Assembly: GCF_000756655.1 (NCBI RefSeq)
Contig: NZ_ARXU01000005.1
Coordinates: forward strand, 62,001 to 126,000
Reading direction: 5' to 3'
Length of the DNA: 64,000 nt
DNA from: Alcanivorax jadensis T9
GTDB lineage: Bacteria; Pseudomonadota; Gammaproteobacteria; Pseudomonadales; Alcanivoracaceae
Part shown: positions 8,498 to 22,542 of the stretch, in pieces
How the letters are laid out: each line of letters opens with the position of its first letter
Position numbering within the stretch: the stretch's first letter is position 1
Made by a program: the position numbers and the translations under genes
The notes under the pieces: model-generated
What the model saw: the letters and a program-made list of their open reading frames with translations, nothing else
What the model was told of the DNA's origin: nothing
The model's database searches: none

Positions 8498-9688
8498 TTA
8501 TTTAGCCAATGCTTGCTCAATGCGACGCATGGCTTCTTTCAGCGTGTCCATACCAACGGCGAAGGACAGGCGCATGCAGCCGGGCGCGCCGAAGGCAGAA
8601 CCCGGTACCAGCGCCACTTCCGCGGTTTCCAGCAGCAGGGCGGCCAGGTCGGTGTCGGATTCCACGCCGTCCAGGTTGGCAATTGCTTCGGAGAAGTCAG
8701 GGAAGGCATAGAAGGTGCCGTCACCCTGGGCGCATTTCACGCCGGGCAGGGCATCCAGTGCCGCGGTCAGGTAGTCGTGGCGTTCTTTGAACGCTTTGAC
8801 CATCTCGTCCACGCAACCCTGGTCGCCGGCCAGCGCGGCTTCTGCCGCGGCCTGGCTGATGGAGGCCGGGTTGGAAGTGGACTGGGACTGGACCTTCTTC
8901 ATGGCAGCGATCAGCTTCTGCGGGCCGCCGGCATAGCCGATGCGCCAGCCGGTCATGGAGTAGGCCTTGGAGACGCCGTTCATTACCACGGTGCGGTCGT
9001 ACAGCTCCGGGCAGGCGTTGACGATGTTCACGAACGGCTTGCCGGTCCACAGGATGTGCTCGTACATGTCATCGGTGGCGATGATGATGTCCGGGTGCTT
9101 TTTCAGCACTTCACCCAGGGCCGCCAGCTCTTCCACGGAATACGCCATGCCGGAGGGGTTGGATGGGCTGTTGATCACGAACAGGCGGGTTTTCGGCGTG
9201 ATCGCCGCTTCCAGCTGTTCCGGGGTGATCTTGAAGCGGCTGTTCACGTCGGTTTCGAGGACCTTGGGAACGCCGCCGGCAACCAGCACCATATCCGGGT
9301 AGCTGACCCAGTAGGGGGCGGGGATGATGGCTTCGTCGCCGTCGTTCAGCAGGGCCAGGGCCATGTTGAAGAAGGACTGCTTGCCGCCGCTGGATACCAG
9401 GATCTGGTTGGGCTCGTAGTCCAGGCTGTTGTCGCGCTTGAACTTGTCGATGATGGCCTTTTTCAGGCCGGGAGTGCCGTCTACCGGGGTATATTTGGTC
9501 TTGCCGGCGTTGATCGCTTCAATGGCGGCTTGTTTGATATGATCCGGGGTATCGAAATCCGGCTCACCAGCACCCAGCCCAATAATGTCTTTTCCCTGTG
9601 CACGAAGTTCACCGGCTTTCGCGGTGATGGCCAGGGTAGGAGACGGCTTGATGCGTTGTACGCGGTCGGAAAGGCTGATATCGGACAT
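8498..9688 (-). CDS. Class I pyridoxal-phosphate aminotransferase (aspartate aminotransferase type)
   Basis: A 396-residue fold-type I aminotransferase. Conserved features are GLGAGEPDFDTPDHIK near the N-terminus, NSPSNPSG, and the PLP-lysine region NGVSKAYSMTGWRIGYAGG, where the Lys of SKAY forms the Schiff base. A C-terminal Arg that binds the substrate carboxylate lies in CMRLSFA. It matches the short Igamma aspartate/prephenate aminotransferases, which move the amino group between aspartate or glutamate and keto acids in the cytoplasm. The arrangement next to uvrB and divergent from it is the same in pseudomonads (established gene order, from memory). Start ATG 9688 gives the normal family N-terminus. 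Confidence 0.93.
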   Translation of the reverse strand: MSDISLSDRVQRIKPSPTLAITAKAGELRAQGKDIIGLGAGEPDFDTPDHIKQAAIEAINAGKTKYTPVDGTPGLKKAIIDKFKRDNSLDYEPNQILVSSGGKQSFFNMALALLNDGDEAIIPAPYWVSYPDMVLVAGGVPKVLETDVNSRFKITPEQLEAAITPKTRLFVINSPSNPSGMAYSVEELAALGEVLKKHPDIIIATDDMYEHILWTGKPFVNIVNACPELYDRTVVMNGVSKAYSMTGWRIGYAGGPQKLIAAMKKVQSQSTSNPASISQAAAEAALAGDQGCVDEMVKAFKERHDYLTAALDALPGVKCAQGDGTFYAFPDFSEAIANLDGVESDTDLAALLLETAEVALVPGSAFGAPGCMRLSFAVGMDTLKEAMRRIEQALAK

Positions 9689-10241
9689 GCACTCCTCATT
9701 CGTCTAAAGAGTCGTATTGGCTGCGCTTTTGGCGCAGAAAGGGCCCGGAATTTTAGCGGATATGGACGGGAATGTCCCGTATTTCCTTGTGAGGCAGCAG
9801 GGGTGGGGCGCTCAACCAAAGCGCGCCTTGCTGGGCACGAGCTCTCTAACGAGCCGCTGTAGGAGTTCCCTTCCAGGGGACGAATCCGAGCTTTAGCGAG
9901 GAAAGGTCGGGTCAATACTGCCCCAACACTCTGCCATCATCCGCCACCTTCGCCCTATGGGTGTTTCGCGCTGCGCGCGGTTCGTCCCTCGAGAGGAATT
10001 ATTCGCTACGCTCACCCTTGGGGCCGCACGGAACTACGTGCGTTACTCCGCTACGCTCCGTTCCTACAAGGTCTCGGCACCGATTCGTTCAGCAAGCTGA
10101 ATCTCCCACGGGGAAATCCGGTGTTTCTGGCGTTGTTATTCCACCGCGCATTCACGCCGGCTCTGCTACACTATTTGCCGATTTTAAAACCATGATTTTG
10201 CTGCCTTCCTGGCTCGGGAGGGTAGTCACCAGGATATCTCC
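9689..10241. other. Gene-free divergent gap with decayed palindromic repeats
   Basis: A 553-base gap between the divergent aminotransferase and uvrB genes. It holds a repeat of the CTGTAGGAG...GCGAATCCGAGC type at 9856-9900, and further remnants of similar words (GCTACGCTCCGTTCCTAC near 10050-10072). A short palindrome TTCAGCAAGCTGAA is at 10088-10101. I looked for a LexA box (CTGT-N8-ACAG) upstream of uvrB and found none. No convincing coding frame is present. Confidence 0.6.
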
Positions 10242-12260
<2,019 letters not shown>

Positions 12261-12273
12261 CGTTTCTACAAGG

Positions 12274-12415
12274 CCGCTGTAGGAGCGCCGCTTGAGGCGC
12301 GAATCCGAGCCTAGGCGAGGAAAGATGGGGCTGGCGATTAGGTATATTCCTGATCGCCCTGCGGCCGATTTCCTTGCTACGCAAGGTTCGCACCTCAAGC
12401 GGTGCTCCTACGCGG
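12274..12415. repeat. REP-like inverted repeat pair after uvrB
   Basis: The left arm (12274-12303) reads CCGCTGTAGGAGCGCC then GCTTGAGGCGCGAA. The right arm (12387-12415) is its near inverse, ending GGTGCTCCTACGCGG. The right arm covers the cysZ stop codon (TAG within the repeat's GTAGGAGC), so the last residues of CysZ come from repeat sequence. The element lies between convergent genes and can form a long hairpin. Confidence 0.75.
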
Positions 12416-13184
12416 TTTCGTTGTTGCCTTGCGGTGCCAATTCCTCCACCCAGATCAGCGTCCCCGCGATCACCGCCACCGGCATGATGAACAGGTTCAC
12501 CAGCGGCAGCATGGTCAGGCCCATGACTACGGCGCCGAAGGTGAGTACCAGCCAGCGTTTGGTTTTCAGGCGCTCCAGCATCACCTCGAAGGGCACCTGG
12601 CGGTTATCGGCGCCGAAGTCGATGTACTGCATGGCCAGCAGCCAGCCGGACCACAGAAACCAGATTGCCGAGGCGAACACGTTCACTACCGGGATGAAGT
12701 AGACCACCAGCACCACAAACAGAATCAACACTGCCCGCCACAGCCAGTACCAGGTCTTGCGCAGTTCGCGCTTGAAAGTACGCAGGATCATGGCCGGGAT
12801 GGATTCGTCCGGCATGGGGTGGCCGGTGGCCTGGATGTCTACCTTTTCCGCCAGAAAGCCCATGAAGGGAGCGGCGATCAACTGCACGCCGATGGAGAAG
12901 ACGCTGGCAAACAGCGCCAGCAGCAGGACCCAGACCAGCAGAATGGCGGCGTCGACCAGGAAGTGCAGGGCCCCGTTGAGGAAGCTCAATGAGCCGGTTA
13001 GTGCCCAATCGGCCGTGGCCGCAGCGATCCAGCCGGCGATCCAGCTGCCGCTGAGCCAGTACAGGCCGCCGAAGACCAGGATGTTGAAGATCAGAGGAAT
13101 GATCACATAGGTCCGCAGCTCCCGGCTTTTTGCCAGGGTGACACTGCGTTTGAGGTAGCTGATGGCATCGGCAACTTGAGACAC
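12408..13184 (-). CDS. cysZ: CysZ-family sulfate permease (EI24 domain)
   Basis: A 258-residue integral membrane protein with several hydrophobic helices (VIIPLIFNILVFGGLYW, ILLVWVLLLALFASVF, AVLILFVVLVVYFIPVVNVF, FGAVVMGLTMLPLVNLFIMPVAVIA). Length and pattern match CysZ of the EI24 family, which imports sulfate for cysteine synthesis. In Escherichia coli cysZ lies beside zipA and ligA, and here it is divergent from smc-zipA-ligA, which supports the call. The start is GTG 13184 with AAGGA 6 bases upstream. The C-terminal residues and stop codon fall inside a palindromic repeat, a sign that the repeat inserted at the 3' end of the gene. Transport activity itself is inferred. Confidence 0.85.
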   Translation of the reverse strand: MSQVADAISYLKRSVTLAKSRELRTYVIIPLIFNILVFGGLYWLSGSWIAGWIAAATADWALTGSLSFLNGALHFLVDAAILLVWVLLLALFASVFSIGVQLIAAPFMGFLAEKVDIQATGHPMPDESIPAMILRTFKRELRKTWYWLWRAVLILFVVLVVYFIPVVNVFASAIWFLWSGWLLAMQYIDFGADNRQVPFEVMLERLKTKRWLVLTFGAVVMGLTMLPLVNLFIMPVAVIAGTLIWVEELAPQGNNETA

Positions 13185-13277
13185 GGCAAATCCTTGGCTG
13201 TGAGAAAGCAGCTACAAGCTACAAGCAGACAGCAAAAAGGGAAAGCCCCCCGTTGGCAAGCCCACCCCGCCCCTTGA

Positions 13278-13450
13278 CCGTTGGAGCCTTGCTCGCAAGG
13301 CGAAGGGTTCCGAATCAAGGCGTCCGCCTAGTCAGCAAGGCTCCAACGGTGGCTTGGTGGAAAGGGCTGGCAGCCTGTGTGACTTGATGCGGGCTTTTGC
13401 AGTTGTTTTCAATTCGCGCTCGCCCCTGTAGGAGCCCATGCTTGCATGGC
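13278..13450. repeat. Palindromic repeats in the cysZ-smc gap
   Basis: Two 16-base arms are exact inverse copies (13278-13293, CCGTTGGAGCCTTGCT, and 13334-13349). The same words recur in the 28-base palindrome at 21426. Half of a second repeat, CTGTAGGAGCCCATGCTTGCATGGCGAA, is at about 13426-13453. A short stutter CAGCTACAAGCTACAAGCAG is at 13208-13227. The whole gap (13185-13675, 491 bases) holds no credible gene; the smc promoter should lie in its right part but no clear boxes stand out. Confidence 0.7.
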
Positions 13451-13675
13451 GAATCGCCCGCCGATGGGAATATTGCCGTGCACTCTGGCGCCCGGAGGGG
13501 CCCGGCATTCTTGGCCATATTGTAAACAGGGCGTTGCGGCTGATGAATTCAGCTCGGGTTGCCGCTAGACTTACCCACTTTAATGCCCACGGTGCACCGA
13601 AATCGCTTCAGGGGGCGGCGAAAATCCTTGTTTTCGCCCAATTTTTGGCCTGTTGGCCCGAGTTAAGCAGACACT

Positions 13676-16600
13676 ATGCGACTGAAATCCATAAAACTGG
13701 CCGGGTTCAAATCCTTTGTGGACCCTACCACCACCAATTTCCCGGAGAATCTCACCGCCGTGGTGGGGCCCAACGGGTGTGGGAAGTCCAATATCATTGA
13801 TGCGGTCCGCTGGGTGATGGGGGAGTCTTCCGCCAAACACCTGCGTGGTGAGTCCATGGCGGACGTGATCTTCAATGGCTCCAATGCCCGCAAGCCCGTG
13901 GCTCAGGCCTCCATTGAGCTGATCTTTGATAACTCCGATGCCACTGTCACTGGCGAATACGGCAAGTTCAACGAGATCTCGGTAAAGCGCCAGGTCACCC
14001 GCGACGGCCAGTCCAACTATTTCCTCAACGGCACCAAGTGCCGGCGCAAGGACATTTCCGACATCTTCCTGGGCACCGGCCTGGGCCCGCGCAGCTACGC
14101 GATTATCGAGCAGGGGATGATTTCCCGGCTGATCGAGGCGAAGCCGGAAGAGCTGCGGGTTTACATCGAAGAAGCGGCGGGGATTTCCAAGTACAAGGCG
14201 CGCCGCCGCGAGACCGAAAACCGCATCCGCCGCACCCGGGAAAACCTGGAGCGACTCACTGATATCCGTGACGAACTGGAACGTCAGCTGGAGCGCCTCA
14301 GTCGTCAGGCCAGCGCGGCGGAAAAGTACAAGCAGTACAAGGAAGAGGAGCGCCTCAAGGGTGCACAGCTCAAGGCCCTGCGCTGGAAGGGGCTGGATGG
14401 CCAAGTCAAGCAGCTCGATCACGTGATCGGCGAGCTGGATGTGTCCATGGAAGCCAAGATCGCCGAGCAACGCCATGTGGATGCGGAGGTAGAGCGCCTG
14501 CGCGACAAACACCACGAGGTGCAGGAACACTTCAACCAGGTGCAGCAGCACTTCTATGCCCTGGGCGCGGAAGTGGCCCGGCTGGAACAGAGCATCCAAC
14601 ACCAGCGTGAGCGCAAGCAGCAGCTTTATGAAGAGCTGGACCAGATCAAGGCGAGCTGGCAGGAATCCGATGAACACCTGCGGGTAGACAGCGAGAAAGT
14701 GGCGGAACTGGATGCCATTCTGGCCGAGCGTGAGCCGGAGCTGGAGCTGATCAGCGAGCAGCAGGAAGCGTCCGCCGAGGCGTTGGCCCTGGCCGAAGAG
14801 ACCATGCAGAACTGGCAGCAGGAGTGGGAGGAATTCAACGGTCAGTCCGGGGAATCCCGCCGCCAGGCCGAGGTCGAGCAGTCCCGCATTCAGCATCTGG
14901 AAAAATCCCAGGATCGCCTGAAAGAGCGGATTGAGCGCCTCAAGAAAGAACAGGAATCCCTGGATTCCGGCCCGCTGGCCCAGGAAATGCGCCAGCTGGA
15001 AGAACAGGTGGAGCAGTATCGCGGCCAGTCGGAAGAAAACGAACTGCGCAGCGAATCCCTGCAGGAAGACATCAACCGCATGCGCCGGGAAAACGGCGAA
15101 CGGGGCCGTCAGCTGGACGAGGCCCGCGAGAAGCTGCAGACCCTGAAGGGCCGTCGCACCTCTCTGGAAGCCTTGCAGAAAGCCGCCATGGGCGATGACG
15201 GGGCGGTGAGTGACTGGCTCAACCGTCACGAGCTGGATGCAGAGCCGCGCCTGGCCGATCAGGTACAGGTCGATGAAGGCTGGGAAAAGGCCCTGGAAGC
15301 AGTGCTGGGTGACAGCATCCAGGCGGTGGCGATCAGCGGCCTGGATCAGGTCAGCGACTGGCTGGGCGATTTGTCCCATGGCCGCCTGGCCCTGTTCAGC
15401 CCGGCCTCGGTGAAGGGCTCAGGTAGCAAGGGCAAACTGCTCCGAGATCATGTTCAGGGCCAGGTGCCGGAAGGTCTGCTGGCCGGCGTTTATGTGGCGG
15501 ATGATCTGAATGCGGCCCTGGCCCTGCGTGGCCAACTGGACGCCTACGAATCAGTGGTCACCCGTGACGGTATCTGTCTGGGCCCGGACTGGCTGAAAGT
15601 GGCCAAAGAGGAAGATCAGGAAGCCGGTATTCTCGAGCGCCGTCGGGAGCTGGAGCAACTGGAGGGCGAGATCGAGACCCTTCAGGCCACCGTGGACGAC
15701 CTGAAAGAACAACTGGACAGCACTCGGGAACAGATCGGCGAACTGGAAGAAGAGCGCGAAGACGTGCAGCGCCAGGCCAGCCGCATCAACCGGGAGCTGG
15801 GTGAGATCAATGCCCAGGTCAGCGCCCGCCAGGTGCGCCTGGAGCAGATCACCATGCGCCGTGAGCGTCTGGGCCGTGAATTGGAAGAAGCCAATGAGCA
15901 GCACGCCCAGGAACAGGAACAGATGAAAGAGGCTCGGGGTGTGCTGGCAGAAGCGCTGGACGCCATGGAGGCCGACAGCGGCCAGCGGGAAGCCTTGCTG
16001 TCCCGCCGCGATGAGCTGCGCCTGCGTCTGGATGAGGCGCGCCAGAAAGCCCGCCATGCCCGTGACCAGTCCCATCATCTGGCCATGGAAGTGCAGGGTG
16101 CCCGCACCCAGGCGGATTCCCTGCGCCAGAACCTGAGCCGTCTGGAATCCCAGGTGCAGGCCCTGGCCGAGCGCAAGGCGCTGCTGGAAGAGCAGACCAA
16201 CGAGGGCGACGAGCCGGGCACCGAGCTGCAGATGCAGCTGGAAGAAAAACTGGAAGTGCGCCTGGAAGCAGAACACAAGCTCACCGAGGCCCGCCGTGAA
16301 CTGGACGCGGTGGACCACGAGATGCGCAACCTGGAAGGCCAGCGCGGTCAGTTCGAGCGCCAGGCCCAGGAAATCCGCAGCACCATGGATCAGAAGCGGA
16401 TGCAGTGGCAGGACCTGACCACCCGCCGTCAGACCGTGGCCGAGCAGCTGGGTGAGCACAACTTCGATCTGGACACTGTGCTGGAAAACCTGCCCGAGGA
16501 AGCCAACGAGCAGGAGTGGGCGCGGGAAATGGACATGATCGGCCAGCGTATTTCACGGCTGGGCCAGATCAACCTGGCGGCCATCGACGAATACCAACAG

Positions 16601-17173
16601 CAGTCCGAGCGCAAGAACTACCTGGACAGCCAGAACGCGGACCTGGAAGACGCGCTCAACACCCTGGAAAACGCCATCCGCAAGATCGACCGGGAAACCC
16701 GGGCGCGCTTCAAGGAATACTTCGACCGCATCAACCGTGGCCTGCAGGAACTGTTTCCCAAGGTGTTCGGCGGCGGTCATGCCTATCTGGAGCTTACCGG
16801 CGACGACCTGCTGGATACCGGTGTGACGATCATGGCGCGGCCCCCGGGCAAGCGGAACAGCACCATTCACCTGTTGTCAGGGGGGGAGAAGGCTCTGACC
16901 GCTCTGTCCCTGGTATTCAGTATCTTCCAGCTCAACCCGGCGCCGTTCTGTCTGCTCGATGAGGTAGATGCGCCGCTGGACGATGCGAACGTGGGGCGTT
17001 TCTGTAACCTGGTGTCGGAAATGTCCGCAAAAGTACAATTCATCTACATTACTCATAACAAGATTGCGATGGAGATGGCTGCTACCCTGATGGGGGTCAC
17101 CATGCATGAGCCTGGTGTGTCCCGTCTGGTATCGGTCGATGTGGAAGAAGCTGCCGAAATGGCGGCTATGTAA
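13676..17173 (+). CDS. smc: Chromosome partition protein Smc
   Basis: A 1165-residue SMC ATPase. The N-terminal Walker A motif is GPNGCGKSN, followed by the head-domain segment GTGLGPRSYAIIEQGMI. Two long coiled coils flank a hinge around residues 500-660 (DGAVSDWLNRHELDAEPRLADQVQ...). The C-terminal head carries the ABC signature LLSGGEKALTALSLVF and Walker B FCLLDEVDAPLDDAN. It condenses and helps segregate the chromosome as an antiparallel folded dimer, with ScpA and ScpB as partners elsewhere. zipA and ligA follow in the same direction, the gene order known from pseudomonads. Long open frames on the opposite strand here are products of the coiled-coil codon bias. Confidence 0.97.
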   Translation: MRLKSIKLAGFKSFVDPTTTNFPENLTAVVGPNGCGKSNIIDAVRWVMGESSAKHLRGESMADVIFNGSNARKPVAQASIELIFDNSDATVTGEYGKFNEISVKRQVTRDGQSNYFLNGTKCRRKDISDIFLGTGLGPRSYAIIEQGMISRLIEAKPEELRVYIEEAAGISKYKARRRETENRIRRTRENLERLTDIRDELERQLERLSRQASAAEKYKQYKEEERLKGAQLKALRWKGLDGQVKQLDHVIGELDVSMEAKIAEQRHVDAEVERLRDKHHEVQEHFNQVQQHFYALGAEVARLEQSIQHQRERKQQLYEELDQIKASWQESDEHLRVDSEKVAELDAILAEREPELELISEQQEASAEALALAEETMQNWQQEWEEFNGQSGESRRQAEVEQSRIQHLEKSQDRLKERIERLKKEQESLDSGPLAQEMRQLEEQVEQYRGQSEENELRSESLQEDINRMRRENGERGRQLDEAREKLQTLKGRRTSLEALQKAAMGDDGAVSDWLNRHELDAEPRLADQVQVDEGWEKALEAVLGDSIQAVAISGLDQVSDWLGDLSHGRLALFSPASVKGSGSKGKLLRDHVQGQVPEGLLAGVYVADDLNAALALRGQLDAYESVVTRDGICLGPDWLKVAKEEDQEAGILERRRELEQLEGEIETLQATVDDLKEQLDSTREQIGELEEEREDVQRQASRINRELGEINAQVSARQVRLEQITMRRERLGRELEEANEQHAQEQEQMKEARGVLAEALDAMEADSGQREALLSRRDELRLRLDEARQKARHARDQSHHLAMEVQGARTQADSLRQNLSRLESQVQALAERKALLEEQTNEGDEPGTELQMQLEEKLEVRLEAEHKLTEARRELDAVDHEMRNLEGQRGQFERQAQEIRSTMDQKRMQWQDLTTRRQTVAEQLGEHNFDLDTVLENLPEEANEQEWAREMDMIGQRISRLGQINLAAIDEYQQQSERKNYLDSQNADLEDALNTLENAIRKIDRETRARFKEYFDRINRGLQELFPKVFGGGHAYLELTGDDLLDTGVTIMARPPGKRNSTIHLLSGGEKALTALSLVFSIFQLNPAPFCLLDEVDAPLDDANVGRFCNLVSEMSAKVQFIYITHNKIAMEMAATLMGVTMHEPGVSRLVSVDVEEAAEMAAM

Positions 17174-17231
17174 GGCAATCCGGTGCTGTCCGTAATGGTG
17201 GCACTTCAGCGCAAGCAAGGAAGATGAGGCA

Positions 17232-18155
17232 ATGGGCCTGAATCTGGAAACATTGATTGGCATTCTGGTTATTCTGATCCTGCTGATCCTGGCGGACGGT
17301 GTCCGTCGCATGATCAAGGAACGGCAGGGTCGGCTGCGTATGCGTATCGACCCGCGTTACCGGGATGCTCAGGAAGACGAACCCGAGAAAAGCGATTACA
17401 ACCCGGAGTTGATCGGTACCGCCCGTGTGGTACGTCGGGCCATGGAAATGGACTCGCAGGAGCGGGCTGACGCGCCGCCCACCATGATGGAGCCGGACGA
17501 AGCCGTTACCGAGGAGATCCCCACTGCCGAACAGCAGAACCTGTTCGACGGTGACAGGGAGCCCGAGCCGGTGGACGAGCCCACAGCATACCGGGAACCG
17601 CCGAAACAACCGGAACCGCCCCGCGAGCCGCCGAAACCGGTAGTGGAGCAACGGGCTGCCGAGAAGAAACCGGCTGAGCGACAGCCGGAAAGAAAGACGG
17701 AACGCCACCGTGAACCCCAGCCGGTGCTGGAAGTGATCGTGGTGCACCTGATCGCCCAGCGTGGAGCGCCCTTTGCCGGTAACCATCTGCTGCGATTGCT
17801 GCTGGAATCCGGCCTACGTTACGGGCAGATGAACATCTTCCATCGGCATGTGGCTCTGGATGGGCGCGATGAGCTGCAGTTTTCCATGGCCAATGCGGTA
17901 GAGCCGGGCACCTTCGACCTAGACACCATGGAAGAAAAGACCTTTGCCGGTGTGACCTTCTTCCTGAAACTGCCGGGTGCCACGGACGCTCTGGGTGCGC
18001 TGGACAAGATGCTGTCCATCTGCCGCCGCCTGGCCAGTGAGCTGGATGGTGACCTGAAAGACGAACAGCACAGCGTGCTGACCCCGCAGACCATGGAGCA
18101 TTTACGCCAGCGGGTGCAGGAATTCGAACGTCGTCAGCGAGTGCCTAGTGCGTAA
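17232..18155 (+). CDS. zipA: Cell division protein ZipA
   Basis: A 307-residue protein with the ZipA layout. There is one N-terminal membrane helix (LIGILVILILLILADGVRR), then a basic patch, then a Pro/Glu-rich linker of about 120 residues (EPPKQPEPPREPPKP). A C-terminal FtsZ-binding domain of about 140 residues begins LEVIVVHLIAQRGAPFAGNH. ZipA tethers FtsZ filaments to the inner membrane and recruits later division proteins. It lies 58 bases after smc with a fair ribosome site (AAGGAAGATGAGG) and before ligA, the classic zipA-ligA neighbourhood. The linker is disordered by composition and varies in length among species. Confidence 0.92.
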   Translation: MGLNLETLIGILVILILLILADGVRRMIKERQGRLRMRIDPRYRDAQEDEPEKSDYNPELIGTARVVRRAMEMDSQERADAPPTMMEPDEAVTEEIPTAEQQNLFDGDREPEPVDEPTAYREPPKQPEPPREPPKPVVEQRAAEKKPAERQPERKTERHREPQPVLEVIVVHLIAQRGAPFAGNHLLRLLLESGLRYGQMNIFHRHVALDGRDELQFSMANAVEPGTFDLDTMEEKTFAGVTFFLKLPGATDALGALDKMLSICRRLASELDGDLKDEQHSVLTPQTMEHLRQRVQEFERRQRVPSA

Positions 18156-18158
18156 AAA

Positions 18159-18400
18159 GCAGCGACTAGCTTCGAGCTGCTAGCTGCGAGGAAAAGCGGC
18201 ACCGTTGGGGCTGGAGCGTAGGGTGTACTGAGCCTACGCGAACTGCACCGTTCCGGCCTTTGATTGGTGCAGTTCGCCTAGGCTCAGTGCACCCTACATC
18301 TATTTCGGCACCGTAGGAGCGCCGCTTGAGGCGCGAACCGGTGGAAAGAAGACAACACCGATACAGCGCCGGTTCGCGTCTCAAGCAGCCCCCTAAAGAA
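18159..18400. repeat. Nested palindromic repeats between zipA and ligA
   Basis: An imperfect 32-base inverted repeat occupies 18218-18249 and 18266-18297 (GTAGGGTGTACTGAGCC...GGCTCAGTGCACCCTAC). Just after it a REP-like pair has GTAGGAGCGCCGCTTGAGGCGCGAACC at 18313 and the inverse GGTTCGCGTCTCAAGC at about 18370. A stutter of AGCTGCTAGCTGCGAG precedes them at about 18175. The gap is 272 bases, with no gene. Confidence 0.7.
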
Positions 18401-18406
18401 GATTAA

Positions 18407-21342
<2,936 letters not shown>

Positions 21343-21425
21343 GGAAAATGTGGATTACGCCTGCGGCTAATCATCCCCCTACGTTTCCTGCGGGGTGGCA
21401 TGGTTTTTCATTTCAGGCGGTGGCC

Positions 21426-21508
21426 ACCGTTGGAGCTTTGCTCGCAAAGCGAAACCGTCAGGTATACGGAGGTTCGCCTCTTCGCTTTGCGAGCAAAGCT
21501 CCAACGGT
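21426..21508. repeat. 28-base perfect inverted repeat
   Basis: Arms 21426-21453 and 21481-21508 are exact reverse complements (ACCGTTGGAGCTTTGCTCGC then AAAGCGAA). Each arm also contains a smaller internal palindrome around GCTCGC. The outer words match those at 13278-13349. It sits downstream of the SLT lipoprotein and could end its transcript, although no T-run follows. Confidence 0.85.
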
Positions 21509-21604
21509 ATACGTGGGACCTGGTGCAGGTTTTGGTGTCCTGTTGCGCACAAAATGGCGGGGTTTTGCTAAAGTGCCGCTAGCAATCATGCAGTAGGGGG
21601 CAGC

Positions 21605-22033
21605 TTGGATAACGAATCCATCGTTTACGGGTGTATCAAACATCTGCCGTTTGGCTCCATCCAGGAGCGCAAGGCGCACTGTTTTCATAACCGTAGGGCT
21701 GTCCGGCAACTTCCTCAGGCCGATGAATGGCCATTCCTGTGCCGGGAAATGTTCTCTGTGCCCGGTGATGACCTGATGGGCGGCACCTTCCAGACCCAGG
21801 TGATCCACTTTGGCATGTCCTACCGGGCGGTGGAGTACGAATGGGAGCACTGGATCGCCAAGTTCGAATCCCTGCTCAAGAACATGTACTGGGTGAATGC
21901 GGTGGTACACCTGGAAACCGAGCTGTCCGGCTTCCATACCTTCGTCTGGGACAGCGCGGAGGTGTGCCACGAACCTTCCGAGGCGCCCCTGAGAGTGCGC
22001 TGTGAGTGGGCGCGGGAAGGGGCGATTGCTTGA
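21605..22033 (+). CDS. Conserved hypothetical protein
   Basis: A 142-residue soluble protein with no signal peptide or membrane segment. It is rich in aromatic residues and Glu (YRAVEYEWEHWIAKFESLLKNMYWVNAVVHLETELSG). The start is TTG 21605, with AGGGGG 5 to 6 bases upstream, which makes it a strong initiation region. I do not recognise a named family; proteins of this type are, as far as I remember, found close to ligA in pseudomonads, so it may belong to this conserved neighbourhood. A nested palindrome follows, and the next gene is convergent. No function is proposed. Confidence 0.75.
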   Translation: MDNESIVYGCIKHLPFGSIQERKAHCFHNRRAVRQLPQADEWPFLCREMFSVPGDDLMGGTFQTQVIHFGMSYRAVEYEWEHWIAKFESLLKNMYWVNAVVHLETELSGFHTFVWDSAEVCHEPSEAPLRVRCEWAREGAIA

Positions 22034-22039
22034 GGGCAG

Positions 22040-22201
22040 TTGATAATTGAGAATGGATAATTGATAACGTCGCGGAAAACGTGGAGTTTAAACTGAAAGG
22101 CAAGAGGCCGCGCCCATCACTTGAGCGCGGCCTCTTGCCTTTCAGTTACTCGCTAGCCTGCATCGCGCAGTTATCAATTATCCATTCTCAATTATCAATT
22201 A
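22040..22201. repeat. Nested palindromic element with 23-base core
   Basis: The core is a 23-base perfect inverted repeat (22091-22113 and 22125-22147, starting AACTGAAAGGCAAGAGGCCG) with an 11-base loop. Outside it lies a second inverted pair made of low-complexity words: TTGATAATTGAGAATGGATA at 22040-22069 and the inverse at 22170-22201. The element fills the space between two convergent genes and would work as a two-way transcription stop. The same core occurs again at 25048-25101, and the same outer arms at 43653-43770. Confidence 0.85.
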
Positions 22202-22424
22202 CGTCTCTTGTTTGTTCCTTCCCCATCACCGACACGCTCTCCGTGACCTCATCGAATACCACAAACGCTTCCTGTTTCTTTAGCTGATTGCGGACCTGTT
22301 CCACCTTGGTGGCAGTGGGGATCTCCTGGTCGCCGTAATCGGTGCCGTCTCGGGTGACGAACTCTTCGATCAGGTTGGTGAGGGTGTCTGCGGGCAGGTC
22401 TTTCCAGGGGACGATGATGGGCAT
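22188..22424 (-). CDS. YheU family protein (UPF0270)
   Basis: A 78-residue protein matching the YheU family from end to end. It begins IIVPWKDLPADTLTNLIEEF, has VTRDGTDYGDQE, and ends with a conserved stretch FVVFDEVTESVSVM. The family is widespread in gammaproteobacteria and its role is unknown. GGAG lies 7 bases before ATG 22424. The final codons run into the outer arm of the palindromic element (ending 22201), so the repeat has again inserted right at a gene end. A REP-like repeat lies upstream. Confidence 0.87.
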   Translation of the reverse strand: MPIIVPWKDLPADTLTNLIEEFVTRDGTDYGDQEIPTATKVEQVRNQLKKQEAFVVFDEVTESVSVMGKEQTRDVIDN

Positions 22425-22455
22425 AAGACTCCAATGTGGCTGAGGCGTTTACTCT

Positions 22456-22531
22456 GTAGGAGCGGCGCTTGAGCCGCGAAGGCGTTGGGGTAAGATTCCC
22501 AAGGCCTTCGCGGCTCAAGCGCCGCTCCTAC
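22456..22531. repeat. REP-like perfect inverted repeat, 28-base arms
   Basis: Arms 22456-22483 (GTAGGAGCGGCGCTTGAGCC...) and 22504-22531 are exact reverse complements. The 20-base loop contains GGGGTAAGATTCCC, which can extend pairing. It lies between the MAPEG and yheU genes, both on the minus strand. Confidence 0.88.
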
Positions 22532-22542
22532 GGGAAAGGTCT

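Noticed and set aside
8513-9862. 449-residue plus-strand frame opposite the aminotransferase
   Set aside because: Antisense of a conserved enzyme gene, Gly/Val/His-rich composition typical of shadows.
10100-10241. LexA (SOS) box upstream of uvrB
   Set aside because: No CTGT-N8-ACAG or near match was found; TTCAGCAAGCTGAA is a palindrome of a different type.
13580-15379. 599-residue minus-strand frame opposite smc
   Set aside because: An antisense product of the coiled-coil codon bias; the plus strand has a complete Smc with both ATPase motifs.
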